64,000 bases of DNA from Bacteroides mediterraneensis (GTDB lineage Bacteria; Bacteroidota; Bacteroidia; Bacteroidales; Bacteroidaceae), in the NCBI RefSeq assembly GCF_900128455.1, contig NZ_LT635783.1, forward strand, positions 967,280-1,031,279, written 5' to 3'. Shown here piece by piece: positions 47,147 through 56,705 of this stretch. The notes below the pieces were generated by a model. That model was not told where the DNA came from. It searched no databases and worked only from the letters and a program-made list of their open reading frames with translations. Both the position numbers and the translations under genes were made by a program. How positions within the stretch are numbered: the first letter of the stretch is position 1; each line of letters begins with the position of its first letter.

Positions 47147-48790
47147 ATGATTAGTATAGATGGACTGACCGTGGAATTCGGAGGGACCACCTTGTTTAGT
47201 GACCTGAACTTTCAGATTAACGAAAAAGACCGTATTGCCCTGATGGGAAAAAATGGAGCCGGCAAATCTACGCTGCTGAAAATACTGGCCGGTGTGCGCC
47301 AGCCTACGCGGGGAAAAGTGACCGCTCCCAAGGACTGTGTGATTGCCTATCTGCCGCAGCACCTGATGACGGAAGACGGGCGGACGGTATTCGAAGAAGC
47401 CTCTCAGGCTTTTGCCCATCTGAAGGAGATGGAGGAAGAGATTGAGCGGATGAACAACGAACTGGCCACACGGACGGACTATGAAAGTGATTCCTATATG
47501 GCCCTGATAGAGAAAGTGGCCTCGATGAGCGAGAAGTTTTATGCCATCGACATGACACATTTCGAGGAAGACGTGGAGAAGGCTTTGTTGGGACTGGGCT
47601 TCCTGCGGGAAGATTTCAACCGTCCGACCAGCGATTTCAGCGGAGGGTGGCGGATGCGCATCGAGCTGGCCAAGCTGCTGCTCCAGAATCCGGATGTGTT
47701 GCTGCTGGACGAGCCGACCAATCACCTGGACATCGAATCCATCCAATGGCTGGAAGATTTCCTGATCAACAGTGCCAAGGCGGTGGTGGTCATCAGCCAC
47801 GACCGGAAGTTTGTGGACAATATCACGACCCGTACCATCGAAGTGACCATGGGACGGATTTACGACTATAAGGTGAATTACTCCCAGTACTTGGTGCTGC
47901 GGAAGGAACGCCGTGAACAGCAGATGAAGCAATACGAAGAACAGCAGAAGATGATTCAGGAGACCAAGGACTTCATCGAACGTTTCAAGGGCACTTATAG
48001 CAAGACCTTGCAGGTGCAGAGCCGGGTGAAGATGCTGGAGAAGCTGGAACTGATTGAGGTGGACGAAGAAGATACCTCGGCCTTGCGCTTGAAATTTCCT
48101 CCTTCACCGCGTAGTGGAAACTATCCGGTCATCATGGAAGGAGTGGGAAAGACGTATGGCAACCACGTGGTGTTCAAGAATGCCAACCTCACCATTGAAC
48201 GGGGCGACAAGGTGGCTTTTGTGGGAAAGAACGGAGAAGGTAAGTCTACCCTCGTGAAGTGCATCATGAATGAAATAGACTATGAAGGTACGCTGACGCT
48301 GGGCCATAACGTGCAGATTGGGTATTTTGCACAGAACCAGGCTTCGTTGCTAGACGAGAACCTGACGGTGTTTCAGACCATTGACGATGTGGCCAAGGGA
48401 GAAATCCGCAACAAAATCCGGGACTTGCTGGGAGCCTTCATGTTTGGCAGTCCGGAAGCCTCGATGAAGAAGGTCAAGGTGTTGTCGGGAGGAGAACGTA
48501 CCCGTCTGGCCATGATCAAACTGTTGCTGGAGCCGGTCAACCTCTTGATTCTGGATGAGCCGACCAACCACTTGGACATGAAGACGAAGGATATCCTGAA
48601 ACAGGCGTTGATGGATTTCGACGGTACCCTGATTGTGGTATCGCACGACCGTGATTTCTTGGACGGGCTGGTTACGAAGGTGTATGAGTTCGGTCACCAG
48701 CGTGTGAAGGAACACTTGTGTGGCATCTATGAGTTTTTGGAGACCAAGAAACTGGAAAGTCTGCAGGAATTGGAGCGTAAAAACGCCTGA
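47147..48790 (+). CDS. ABC-F family ATPase
   Basis: 547 residues, two ABC modules without membrane segments. Walker A GKNGAGKST (34-42) and GKNGEGKST (about 362-370). Signatures FSGGWRMRIELAKLL and LSGGERTRLAMIKLL, with the inter-domain linker about 240-300. ABC-F proteins act on the ribosome (translation factors such as EttA/YbiT, or antibiotic protection). The general layout fits the YbiT/Uup-type housekeeping group; resistance cannot be inferred. -7 box TAATTTTG at 47108-47115. Confidence 0.93.
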   Translation: MISIDGLTVEFGGTTLFSDLNFQINEKDRIALMGKNGAGKSTLLKILAGVRQPTRGKVTAPKDCVIAYLPQHLMTEDGRTVFEEASQAFAHLKEMEEEIERMNNELATRTDYESDSYMALIEKVASMSEKFYAIDMTHFEEDVEKALLGLGFLREDFNRPTSDFSGGWRMRIELAKLLLQNPDVLLLDEPTNHLDIESIQWLEDFLINSAKAVVVISHDRKFVDNITTRTIEVTMGRIYDYKVNYSQYLVLRKERREQQMKQYEEQQKMIQETKDFIERFKGTYSKTLQVQSRVKMLEKLELIEVDEEDTSALRLKFPPSPRSGNYPVIMEGVGKTYGNHVVFKNANLTIERGDKVAFVGKNGEGKSTLVKCIMNEIDYEGTLTLGHNVQIGYFAQNQASLLDENLTVFQTIDDVAKGEIRNKIRDLLGAFMFGSPEASMKKVKVLSGGERTRLAMIKLLLEPVNLLILDEPTNHLDMKTKDILKQALMDFDGTLIVVSHDRDFLDGLVTKVYEFGHQRVKEHLCGIYEFLETKKLESLQELERKNA

Positions 48791-48913
48791 AAAGGCCCTT
48801 TGGAAAGAAAAATCGGCTTTTTTGAGAAAAAAGTTTCCAAATGTTTTGCAGGTTTAAAATAAGTTACTACCTTTGCACTCGCAATCGGGAAATGACCGAT
48901 GCGACAAAGGATT

Positions 48914-48989
48914 GATTCGCTAGCTCAGCAGGTAGAGCACAACACTTTTAATGTTGGGGTCTTGGGTTCGAGCCCCAAGCGGATCACCA
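48914..48989 (+). tRNA. tRNA-Lys (anticodon TTT)
   Basis: Full cloverleaf: acceptor GATTCGC/GCGGATC, D arm GCTC/GAGC, anticodon stem CAACA/TGTTG with loop CTTTTAA, T arm CTTGG/CCAAG with GTTCGAG, then A and an encoded CCA (48987-48989). Anticodon at 48947-48949. Confidence 0.97.
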
Positions 48990-48994
48990 AAGAG

Positions 48995-49026
48995 AGGCCT
49001 TCAGTTTTGAAGGCCTTTTCTTTTTT
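48995..49026 (+). terminator. Terminator after tRNA-Lys
   Basis: AGGCCTTCA (48995-49003) pairs with TGAAGGCCT (49008-49016), with a T-rich tail. Confidence 0.88.
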
Positions 49027-49046
49027 CGAGTTCAACATAAGGCGGC

Positions 49047-49922
49047 TCATTCCTCTTCCAGATATTGGTATTTTTTATGGTGAATGACCAGGGTAGCACG
49101 TCGGTCATTGTGGAGCTGCCATTCCGTTTCTCCGTCTGTATAGTTTGCGGTTTTGGCCGATGCCTCTGTCTGAGAGAGGGTATAGCAATGAGGAAGTGCC
49201 GGATGCAGCAGTTTTACAAGGGCCTGTTGGTCGTCGTTATAATAGATGACGTTCAGAAAGGCGGGTACCTCATTTTCTTTCTTTTCGTCGGCCAGCCGGT
49301 AGATGCAGTTGGTTGGACTGAGTTGGGTGAAAGTATAGGTAGCCGTATCATTTCTGAAAATGAACTCCTGAAAGGATGAAAGCTGCGGAACGGGCTGTGA
49401 TAGTTTGACAGACTGTTCCGGACGGGTGTATTCGTTTACCGAATCGTTATGCAGGTTTAATTTCAGCTGGTATGTGTTGTTCTTGAAATGAAATTCTGCA
49501 TATTGCTTGTCTTTCTGACTGTATAGTTTGATGGAGGCGTCTTCTCCACTTTGGTCTTCTTTTAATAACTGCGAGACATAGATTTCCGGCAGTTCATTTT
49601 GGTCTGAGATTTTTTTTAATGTCGTATGTTGGCATTGCAATTCATTGGAGAGGAGTGTGATTTGCATCTGATTGTCCAGATGGAGCTGTTTTCCTTTTTG
49701 TTCGATATTCCCGCGGGTGACGAATGTCTCAGGTTCTGCAATGTATTTTTCGAGAAGTTCATACTGGTCGCCGTTGATGGCCAGCATGACATAAATTCCC
49801 GGACAGTCTGCGGCAGGAAGTATGCCCTCATAGATTCCGTCGTTTGTATGAGGAGTTTGGCATGACCCTAGCAGAAAGGCTAGGCTTCCCATGAATGAGG
49901 GAAAGATGTGATTTGTTTTCAT
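49047..49922 (-). CDS. NlpE-like lipoprotein
   Basis: 291 residues. Lipoprotein signal with lipobox LGSC (Cys21). The first domain has YEGILPAADCPGIYVML, the NlpE-type opening in which E. coli has a CxxC pair (CADC). Here the first Cys is Ala (AADC), so that disulfide cannot form. A beta-rich middle and C-terminal region lacks the E. coli C-terminal domain signature. In E. coli NlpE senses envelope stress and copper and activates Cpx; Bacteroides lack Cpx, so the role here is unknown. Confidence 0.78.
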   Translation of the reverse strand: MKTNHIFPSFMGSLAFLLGSCQTPHTNDGIYEGILPAADCPGIYVMLAINGDQYELLEKYIAEPETFVTRGNIEQKGKQLHLDNQMQITLLSNELQCQHTTLKKISDQNELPEIYVSQLLKEDQSGEDASIKLYSQKDKQYAEFHFKNNTYQLKLNLHNDSVNEYTRPEQSVKLSQPVPQLSSFQEFIFRNDTATYTFTQLSPTNCIYRLADEKKENEVPAFLNVIYYNDDQQALVKLLHPALPHCYTLSQTEASAKTANYTDGETEWQLHNDRRATLVIHHKKYQYLEEE

Positions 49923-50150
49923 GAGGTGATTTTTTTAATGTATAGTTATTGAAATAAAATGAATGTTCTAGTCTGGTTTAGTTATTAGGATAGGTGGTGA
50001 GGAATGTGACGCCTGTAGAGGAAAAATTGTGTTTTTGAAGAATGCGGATGAGGTGATTTTTTATCGTTTATCAGTTGTTTAGCTGTTTGTTTAATATAAT
50101 AATAGAAACAAACAAACGTAGAAAAAGTTCATGAGAGAGAAGCGTGGGAG

Positions 50151-50235
50151 AAAACGCAAGTGCGTTTCAATCAAAACTCTTTGGTGTTTTGTCTCAAACG
50201 CAAGTGCGTTTTACTTGAAACGTAAGTGCGTTTTT
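50151..50235. repeat. Phased AAACGCAAGTGCGTTT array 2
   Basis: Four 17-18 bp imperfect palindromes start at 50151, 50173, 50196 and 50218 (spacing 22, 23, 22), with 5-bp spacers CAATC, GTCTC and ACTTG. Units 1, 3 and 4 are AAACG(C/T)AAGTGCGTTT. Unit 2 is AAAACTCTTTGGTGTTTT. It lies in the 367-bp gap 49923-50289 in which no gene is seen. Confidence 0.78.
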
Positions 50236-50289
50236 CAGAAAGGTTCTGACAATTGTTGCTATTGTGTCATTGTGTTGATTCATAGTGTG

Positions 50290-51150
50290 TTATAAAAGTC
50301 TTCTGCGGTAGGCGGTGGGACTCATCCCCATGTGGCTTTTGAAGCAACGGTTGAAATGGGTAATTGACTCAAATCCGCATTCCAGACTGATTTCAGCGAT
50401 GTTCCATCGCTCGTTCAGCAGGAGTTTGCAGGCATAGCCTATCCGCATGTCTGTGAGGTGCTGCTTGTAGGTCTTGCCCGTATTCGTCTTGAAAAAACGG
50501 CAGAAGGCGGTAGGATTCATGGCTGCATAAGAAGCTATGTCTTCCAGCCGGAGATTTTGTGTGTAATGCGTGTTGAGGAACGCCATGACCTTTTCTATTT
50601 TCCGTCCGTTGAATTGGGAAGGCATCGGATGATAGACAGGCGATGAAATCTGTCTGTAGGAAGACAGGTGTGTCAATGCATCCAGCAGTTGGAGAAACTC
50701 AATAATCTGACCGGCTCCACGCTGTGACGGAATGCGTTTGAGTGTTTCCGGAATCTCCGGGTAATCGGTGAGAGAATAAAGTAATCCTCTTTGGGACTCT
50801 TCCAGCAGGCGGTTGATTGCCTGGAACTGGCTGTAGTGGGAAAAGGCGTATTGCATGAAATCTTTTTCGAACTGGATGATGACCCCGTTTACTCTCAGTT
50901 CTTCTTGCTGTATATATTCCGGCGGGTTTTCCACATAATGCGGAAGATTGGCGCCCAGCAGAAAAAGTGACTGGTCGTTGAAATCGGTCATTCCGTCTCC
51001 AATCATTCCCTGTCCATATCCTTTTTCTATGTAGATGATTTCGAACTCGCTGTGGAAATGCCAAGGATAGGTGAAACGTTTGTAATCGTAGTACCGTGCT
51101 TTAAGCGGGTTGGTATCCGAAATGTCCAGTTGTTCGTTGAGTATCTTTTT
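50290..51150 (-). CDS. AraC-type regulator (cupin domain)
   Basis: 286 residues from MKKILNEQLD; an upstream extension is not favoured. N-terminal cupin-like sensor domain (RFTYPWHFHSEFEIIYIEKG), then a linker and the C-terminal double helix-turn-helix (about 190-286: FFKTNTGKTYKQHLTDMRI and FESITHFNRCFKSHMGMSP). It is divergent from the SDR-uxuA pair and is the likely activator or repressor of hexuronate breakdown. The divergent gap has a -7 box on each strand (minus 51171-51178, plus 51227-51234). Confidence 0.9.
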   Translation of the reverse strand, partial: KKILNEQLDISDTNPLKARYYDYKRFTYPWHFHSEFEIIYIEKGYGQGMIGDGMTDFNDQSLFLLGANLPHYVENPPEYIQQEELRVNGVIIQFEKDFMQYAFSHYSQFQAINRLLEESQRGLLYSLTDYPEIPETLKRIPSQRGAGQIIEFLQLLDALTHLSSYRQISSPVYHPMPSQFNGRKIEKVMAFLNTHYTQNLRLEDIASYAAMNPTAFCRFFKTNTGKTYKQHLTDMRIGYACKLLLNERWNIAEISLECGFESITHFNRCFKSHMGMSPTAYRRRLL

Positions 51151-51257
51151 CATGGTGAACGTAATAATGGCAAAGTTACGCAAATAACCTGCAAAAATCG
51201 GTGAATTTGGGTGTTTATTTCTCCTCTAACTTTGTGGCAGATTAAAATCTGTAAGTT

Positions 51258-52073
51258 ATGAACAATCTGTTTGATGTATCCGGACGTGTAGCCGTAGTTA
51301 CGGGTGGTTCCGGGGTATTGGGAAGTAATATATCCGAAGGTCTGCTGAAGGCCGGAGCAAAGGTGGCTGTGATTGGGGCACATCCCGACCATGTGGAGGA
51401 AGCTGTGGAAAGATTGAGGCAGACGGGAGGCGAAGTGTATGGCTTTACCTGCAATGTGCTCGATATGGACAGCTTGCGGAAAGTGAAGGACGAGGTGTTG
51501 GCACAATGGGGAAGGGTGGATATTCTGGTCAATGCGGCAGGAGGAAACATTCCCGGAGGTACGCTGACCGAAAGCCAGCATGTGTTCGACATGAAAGTGG
51601 AGGATTTGAATAAAGTGCTTGATTTGAACTTGAACGGAACGGTGTATCCTTGTCTGGTGTTTGGAGAAGTGATGGCAGCACAGAAGAGTGGTAGCATTGT
51701 AAATGTGTCCTCCATGGCGGCGTGCGAAGCCATTACCCGGGTGCCGGGATATTCCATGGCCAAAAGCGCGGTGGAGAACTTCACCCGTTGGATGGCCCAA
51801 GAAATGGCCCTTAAATTCAGCGAGAAAATCCGGGTCAATGCCATTGCTCCTGGTTTCTTTATCGGCAACCAGAACCGGGCCGTGCTGATTAATCCGGATG
51901 GTTCACTCACGGAACGCAGCCGGAAGGTCATTGCCAAAACTCCAATGAGGCGTTTTGGGGATATTTCAGAGCTTAATGGAGCCGTACAGTTCTTGTGCAG
52001 TGAAGCAGCCAGTTTCATCACAGGCGTGACGTTGCCCGTAGACGGCGGATTCAGTTCATTCAGTGGAGTTTAA
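51258..52073 (+). CDS. SDR oxidoreductase, probable fructuronate reductase
   Basis: 271 residues. Rossmann motif TGGSGVLG (15-22), catalytic Ser152, Tyr165 and Lys169 (YSMAK), and the NAAGGN motif. Directly precedes mannonate dehydratase and would reduce D-fructuronate to D-mannonate with NAD(P)H. That step is done by the non-homologous UxuB in E. coli, so the SDR is an analogue; the substrate is inferred from position. Start ATG is 24 bp after the -7 box TAACTTTG at 51227-51234. uxuA follows at 20 bp. Confidence 0.85.
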   Translation: MNNLFDVSGRVAVVTGGSGVLGSNISEGLLKAGAKVAVIGAHPDHVEEAVERLRQTGGEVYGFTCNVLDMDSLRKVKDEVLAQWGRVDILVNAAGGNIPGGTLTESQHVFDMKVEDLNKVLDLNLNGTVYPCLVFGEVMAAQKSGSIVNVSSMAACEAITRVPGYSMAKSAVENFTRWMAQEMALKFSEKIRVNAIAPGFFIGNQNRAVLINPDGSLTERSRKVIAKTPMRRFGDISELNGAVQFLCSEAASFITGVTLPVDGGFSSFSGV

Positions 52074-52093
52074 AAACGGTCGGAGGGAAAAAG

Positions 52094-53275
52094 ATGGAAA
52101 AGACATGGCGATGGTTTGGAAAGAAAGACCCTATCACACTTTCCATGCTCCGGCAGATAGGAGTGGAAGGGATTGTCACGGCCCTGCATGAGGTACCTAA
52201 CGGGGAAATCTGGACGGTGGAAGCCATCCAGGACTTGAAAGCCTACATAGAGTCGTATGGATTGAGGTGGTCGGTCGTAGAAAGTCTTCCCGTGTGTGAA
52301 GCCATCAAATATGGTGGCCCGCAACGGAATCGGTTGATTGAAAACTACAAAACCAGTCTGGCCAACCTGGGTATGTGTGGCGTGAAAACCGTTTGTTATA
52401 ATTTCATGCCGGTTATCGACTGGATACGTACGGATTTGCATTATGCATTGCCTGACGGAAGCACGTCGCTTTATTTCAATCGCATACGTTTTGCTTATTT
52501 CGATTTGAAAATCCTGCGCCGGGAAGGAGCGGAACAAGATTATACTCCGGAAGAATTGCAGGAAGTGGCCGAACTGGACCAGCATATCACGGCGGCAGAA
52601 AAAGCCGAGCTGATTGATACGATTATCGTCAAGACCCAAGGATTCATCGATGGGAACATTCAGGAAGGGGAACCTTATCCGGTTCGCAAGTTCCGTGAAT
52701 TGCTGGCTCTATATAAAGGTATAGACCGGCAGCGGTTGAGAGAAAATTTGCGTACGTTTCTGGAGGCGGTGATGCCCGTGTGCGATACCTACGGAGTGAA
52801 CTTGTGCATTCATCCCGATGACCCTCCTTTCCAGGTGCTGGGTTTACCTCGCATTGTGACGGACGAACCCGACATTGAGTGGCTGTTGCAGGCGGTAGAT
52901 AATCCGCATAACGGACTGACCTTCTGTGCCGGCTCCCTGAGTTCCGGCAGTCAGAACGATACCCGTGAACTGGCCCACCGTTTTGCCCGAAGAACCCATT
53001 TTGTCCATCTGCGCAGTACGGAGATTTTACCAAGAGGAGATTTTAGGGAAACGTCTCATTTAGCCGGAAGAGGACAGCTGCTCGACCTGATTCGCATCTT
53101 CGAGAAAGAGAATCCCGGACTTCCCATGCGGGTAGACCATGGACGTACGATGCTGGGAGATGAAAAGGAAGGGTATAATCCCGGGTATTCTTTCCACGGG
53201 CGCATGCTGGCGCTGGCCCAGGTGGAAGGCATGATGGCCGCTGTCCGTGACGAGATGAAGCGGGGACTGATATAA
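52094..53275 (+). CDS. uxuA: Mannonate dehydratase
   Basis: 393 residues, matching the 394 of E. coli UxuA. Dehydrates D-mannonate to 2-keto-3-deoxygluconate. UxuA landmarks are MEKTWRWFGKKDPI at the N terminus, CYNFMPVIDWIRTDL (about 98-112), NLCIHPDDPPF (metal-binding His/Asp) and MRVDHGRTMLGD near the C terminus. It forms a two-gene operon with the SDR for glucuronate breakdown. It ends 2 bp from the convergent AraC gene. Confidence 0.94.
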   Translation: MEKTWRWFGKKDPITLSMLRQIGVEGIVTALHEVPNGEIWTVEAIQDLKAYIESYGLRWSVVESLPVCEAIKYGGPQRNRLIENYKTSLANLGMCGVKTVCYNFMPVIDWIRTDLHYALPDGSTSLYFNRIRFAYFDLKILRREGAEQDYTPEELQEVAELDQHITAAEKAELIDTIIVKTQGFIDGNIQEGEPYPVRKFRELLALYKGIDRQRLRENLRTFLEAVMPVCDTYGVNLCIHPDDPPFQVLGLPRIVTDEPDIEWLLQAVDNPHNGLTFCAGSLSSGSQNDTRELAHRFARRTHFVHLRSTEILPRGDFRETSHLAGRGQLLDLIRIFEKENPGLPMRVDHGRTMLGDEKEGYNPGYSFHGRMLALAQVEGMMAAVRDEMKRGLI

Positions 53276-53276
53276 T

Positions 53277-54113
53277 TTAATTTTGTTTCAGGGCTCGGAA
53301 AGCCTTTGGGGCGATGCCGGTATTCTTTTTAAAGAAGCGGCTCAGGTAGGACGAGTCGGGAAAGTGGCAGAGGGAAGCAATCTCGGCAATCGACAAAGCC
53401 GGGTTGTTGAGCAACACCTTCAGCTCGGCTGTCAGCTGTTCGTCAATGAGTGCCTTGGGTGTTTTTCCGTTGGAAAACGACAAGGTTATTTCATTCAAGT
53501 AGCGTGGAGAGATGCAAAGCTGTTCAGCATAGAAAGACACTTGGTGCATCTGTGCCGCGTGCTCATGAATGAGGTGCATGAATTTATGAAACAAAAGTTG
53601 TTTCCGGGTGTACGACTCAGCTTTCGATACGTATGTGTCGGGAATGGAACTGAAAATCCACATGAGCATGCTTTGCAGGAAGTTCAGTTCCAGCCGTTCG
53701 CGGAATGCAGGTGAAGGCCGGCTGAAGAGTAGCTGGGCCATGTCAATCCACAGGGTGACATTCTTCCAGCTTTCTTCTCCATGGTCGTATTGTGGGAATT
53801 CCCTCATGTAATTAAAATAGGTCGTATCGAGGGAAATGGCGGCTTGTAGAAATATCTTTTTGGGGTAGAGCAGCAGACGTACGTGGAAGTTGTCCGAGGC
53901 TTCCATCAGTTGCATGATGCTTCCTCCCCAGAAAATAAGTTCCGACATTTCCCGAAGATGAAACTGCTGGGCTCCTGTAGAGAGAATGCACGTTCCGCAG
54001 GTACACAATATCTGTACGCCACAGTTGAAGTGGAGGGGAGAGGGCCGGAGAAAGTCCAGGTTCCCTTCATCGTAGTGGATTCCGTTGAGGGATGACAAGA
54101 GTGAAATATCCAT
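53277..54113 (-). CDS. AraC-type transcriptional regulator
   Basis: 278 residues. The N-terminal half is a divergent ligand-binding domain. The C-terminal helix-turn-helix pair covers about 175-278 (LCISPRYLNEITLSFSNGKTP and FPDSSYLSRFFKKNTGIAP). Divergent from the Bcr/CflA efflux gene, which is its probable target, and convergent with uxuA. Confidence 0.88.
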   Translation of the reverse strand: MDISLLSSLNGIHYDEGNLDFLRPSPLHFNCGVQILCTCGTCILSTGAQQFHLREMSELIFWGGSIMQLMEASDNFHVRLLLYPKKIFLQAAISLDTTYFNYMREFPQYDHGEESWKNVTLWIDMAQLLFSRPSPAFRERLELNFLQSMLMWIFSSIPDTYVSKAESYTRKQLLFHKFMHLIHEHAAQMHQVSFYAEQLCISPRYLNEITLSFSNGKTPKALIDEQLTAELKVLLNNPALSIAEIASLCHFPDSSYLSRFFKKNTGIAPKAFRALKQN

Positions 54114-54259
54114 GAGGAAGTATTTTTATGAAACAAAAATAGCCTTTTTTCTCGGAATAAAATTCATTTTGTGCGGTTTTTGAAAAGTTTTGTACGGCAA
54201 AAGGTATGATATGGCCTTTGGATAATTACTAATTTTGCAGCGTTTTAAAAACAAGCATT

Positions 54260-55450
54260 ATGACAAGAAAAAATTCGCAATTGTTTATTCTCGTATTTTT
54301 AGGGGTACTGACTGCTTTCGGGCCTTTTGTAACCGACATGTATTTGCCTACTTTGCCTGCCATGACAGGCTTTTTCCATACCACTTCCTCACAGGTGCAG
54401 CTGGGACTGACGGCCAGCATGATCGGGCTGGCTGTGGGACAGCTTTTCTTCGGACCACTCAGCGACAAGTATGGCCGTCGTTGTCCGCTGATTATCGCCA
54501 TGTGTCTGTTTTTACTGGCCACGTTGGGTTGCCTGTATTCCCGCACCATCATGCAGTTCGTGGGCTGGCGGTTGATTCAGGGAATGGCGGGTGCCGGAGG
54601 TATCGTCATTTCCCGCTCTATCGCAGCCGATAAATATTCCGGCAGGGAGTTGGCAAAGATGCTGGCCATTATCGGAGCCATCAACGGGGTTGCTCCGGTG
54701 GCCGCTCCGATTGCTGGAGGCGGTATGGCCGACAGTGTGGGGTGGCACGGTATTTTCTGGGTATTGTTCGGGCTGGGTGTTATCCTGTTGGCCGGAAGTC
54801 TGCATTTCACGGATTCCTTGCCGGCTGTCCGTCGGCAGAATGCGCGTTGGAGCGATGTCTATAAGAGTTTCCTCACTGTCATTCAGAACCGTCGGTACGT
54901 GTGCTACATTTTTCAGTTTGGTTTTGCGCAGGGAGTGATGTTTGCCAATATCTCTTCTGCTCCCTTTATCATGCAGCAGCATTATGGCTTTTCTCCTTTG
55001 ATGTTCAGCCTTTGTTTTGGCATCAATGCCATTGCCATTGTGATTTCTGCGGCTGCATCGGTCAAGTTTGCCCATTCGGAACAGGCGTTGTACCGGGGAA
55101 GTGTGGGAATGGTCATTGCCTCTTTCTTTCTCTGTATTGCGCTTTGTACCAATTGTCCTTTCTGGGTTTACGAGGTCTTGCTGCTTTGTCTGCTTTCCAT
55201 GCTGGGGCTGACTTTCACCGCCTCCAACACGTTGGCAATGGATAGTGAACGGGAAAATGCCGGTATGGCTTCGGCTTTGCTGGGAGCGCTGGGCTTTGCT
55301 TTTGGCGGTATTGTCTCTCCATTGGTAGGACTGGGCAATATCATGGTATCCACCGGGATTATGTTTTTTGTCGGTTCTGTCTGTGCGCTGGTGTGTACAC
55401 GTATCGCACTTCGCCGGGCTTTCTCACTGGCACAGTATTACCGGAAATAA
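54260..55450 (+). CDS. Bcr/CflA-type MFS multidrug exporter
   Basis: 396 residues, twelve transmembrane helices. Marks of the family: TDMYLPTLPAM in helix 1, GQLFFGPLSDKYGRRCPL (MFS motif A), RLIQGMAGAGGIVISRSIAAD in helix 4, and GVAPVAAPIAGG (antiporter motif C) in helix 5. It exports drugs or toxic metabolites by proton antiport; substrate unknown. -7 box TAATTTTG at 54230-54237. A divergent AraC regulator adjoins. Confidence 0.92.
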   Translation: MTRKNSQLFILVFLGVLTAFGPFVTDMYLPTLPAMTGFFHTTSSQVQLGLTASMIGLAVGQLFFGPLSDKYGRRCPLIIAMCLFLLATLGCLYSRTIMQFVGWRLIQGMAGAGGIVISRSIAADKYSGRELAKMLAIIGAINGVAPVAAPIAGGGMADSVGWHGIFWVLFGLGVILLAGSLHFTDSLPAVRRQNARWSDVYKSFLTVIQNRRYVCYIFQFGFAQGVMFANISSAPFIMQQHYGFSPLMFSLCFGINAIAIVISAAASVKFAHSEQALYRGSVGMVIASFFLCIALCTNCPFWVYEVLLLCLLSMLGLTFTASNTLAMDSERENAGMASALLGALGFAFGGIVSPLVGLGNIMVSTGIMFFVGSVCALVCTRIALRRAFSLAQYYRK

Positions 55451-55635
55451 TTTTTTACATTGTTTTCTGTGAAGAATCTTTTATTTCGTATTCTATGCGA
55501 TAAAAATCAGTTAGATAATTATCATATTGGGATAATTTTATCAAAATGGCAGTAATCTCAGGTGAAAACGTGGTCATGAAGCACTTTGGCTTTTGTATCT
55601 TTGTCGCAATTATCATTTTGAATATAGGTTAAGCT

Positions 55636-56421
55636 ATGATAAAAGCATTGTTTTTTGACATTGACGGCACTTTGGTCAGCTTTCAGACCCACCGGATACC
55701 TGATTCTACGGTGCAGGCCATCCGGCAGGCAAAGAAACTGGGTATCCAAGTGTTCATTTCTACCGGACGTCCGTTTTCCCTCATTAATAATCTTCAGGAA
55801 ATCAGTGAACTGATAGATGGATACATTACGGTAAATGGCGCATATTGTTTCATTGGCAAACAGGTGATATCCTGCAGTCCGATTCCGGAAGAAGATGTGC
55901 GTACCCTTATCCGGCAGTCTGATGAGATGAACTTCGCTTGTATGGTGGTAGGGGAGAAAGACCTGATAATGTATAACAGTAATGAGAAAGTGGACTACAT
56001 TTTCCGGCAGATGCTGAATGTGCACGGCATGAAGGAAAGCCGTTCGCTTGACTCCTTGTGGGCATACCCTATTCTTCAATTGACGCCGGTCATTTCGGAA
56101 GAGGAGGAACGGCGAATCATGCCTCTTCTTCCTCATTGCGTATCCAGTCGATGGTATCCCGATTTTGCCGATATTACGGCACAAGGTACGGATAAAGGCA
56201 GAGGACTGAGGGCCTTCATGGCTTTTCTGGGGCTGAAAAAGGAAGAAACCATGGCCTTTGGTGACGGAGGCAACGACATTCCGATTGTTCGGGAGGCTGG
56301 AATCGGCGTGGCCATGGGTAATGCGAATGAATCGTTGAAAGCCATAGCGGATTACGTGACAGCCTGTGTGGATGAAGAGGGCATCCGGAAAGCTTTGGAA
56401 CATTTTGTCTTTCAAGCCTGA
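55636..56421 (+). CDS. Cof-type HAD phosphatase
   Basis: 261 residues. HAD motif I FFDIDGTLV with Asp8 and Asp10, motif II FISTGRP, and motif IV AFGDGGNDIPIV. The C2B cap between about 85 and 195 marks the Cof/YidA sugar-phosphate phosphatase group. Substrate unknown. It stands alone. The following 343 bp hold no gene. Confidence 0.92.
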   Translation: MIKALFFDIDGTLVSFQTHRIPDSTVQAIRQAKKLGIQVFISTGRPFSLINNLQEISELIDGYITVNGAYCFIGKQVISCSPIPEEDVRTLIRQSDEMNFACMVVGEKDLIMYNSNEKVDYIFRQMLNVHGMKESRSLDSLWAYPILQLTPVISEEEERRIMPLLPHCVSSRWYPDFADITAQGTDKGRGLRAFMAFLGLKKEETMAFGDGGNDIPIVREAGIGVAMGNANESLKAIADYVTACVDEEGIRKALEHFVFQA

Positions 56422-56705
56422 TATTAGTTCCTCAGATTTCTTGATTCCGGAATGGGTGTTGAAGGGAAAATGGATAAAGCAGCTCACTATTTGAAAATGG
56501 CAAATTGGGCTGCAAATGGGCTGCAAAAATCACTTTTTTAAAGCTAAACTAAGCGGTAGTAGACCTGTTTTATGCTTGCCTGAAATAGACTTTGGAGAGA
56601 ACAGATTTCAGCTTTATTATAGCCTTGTTCTTCTTCTTGATTAATAAGATAGGACATCATAAGATGAGGCTATTAAAGTGTTCATTAATATAATCTACTA
56701 CAAAC

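Noticed and set aside
50151..50235. Phased arrays as CRISPR arrays
   Set aside because: Units are short palindromes with 5-bp spacers; no spacers of 30 or more bp and no cas genes.
56500..56530. Tandem GGGCTGCAAA repeat as an attachment site or CRISPR seed
   Set aside because: Only two copies and no integrase or cas genes nearby.
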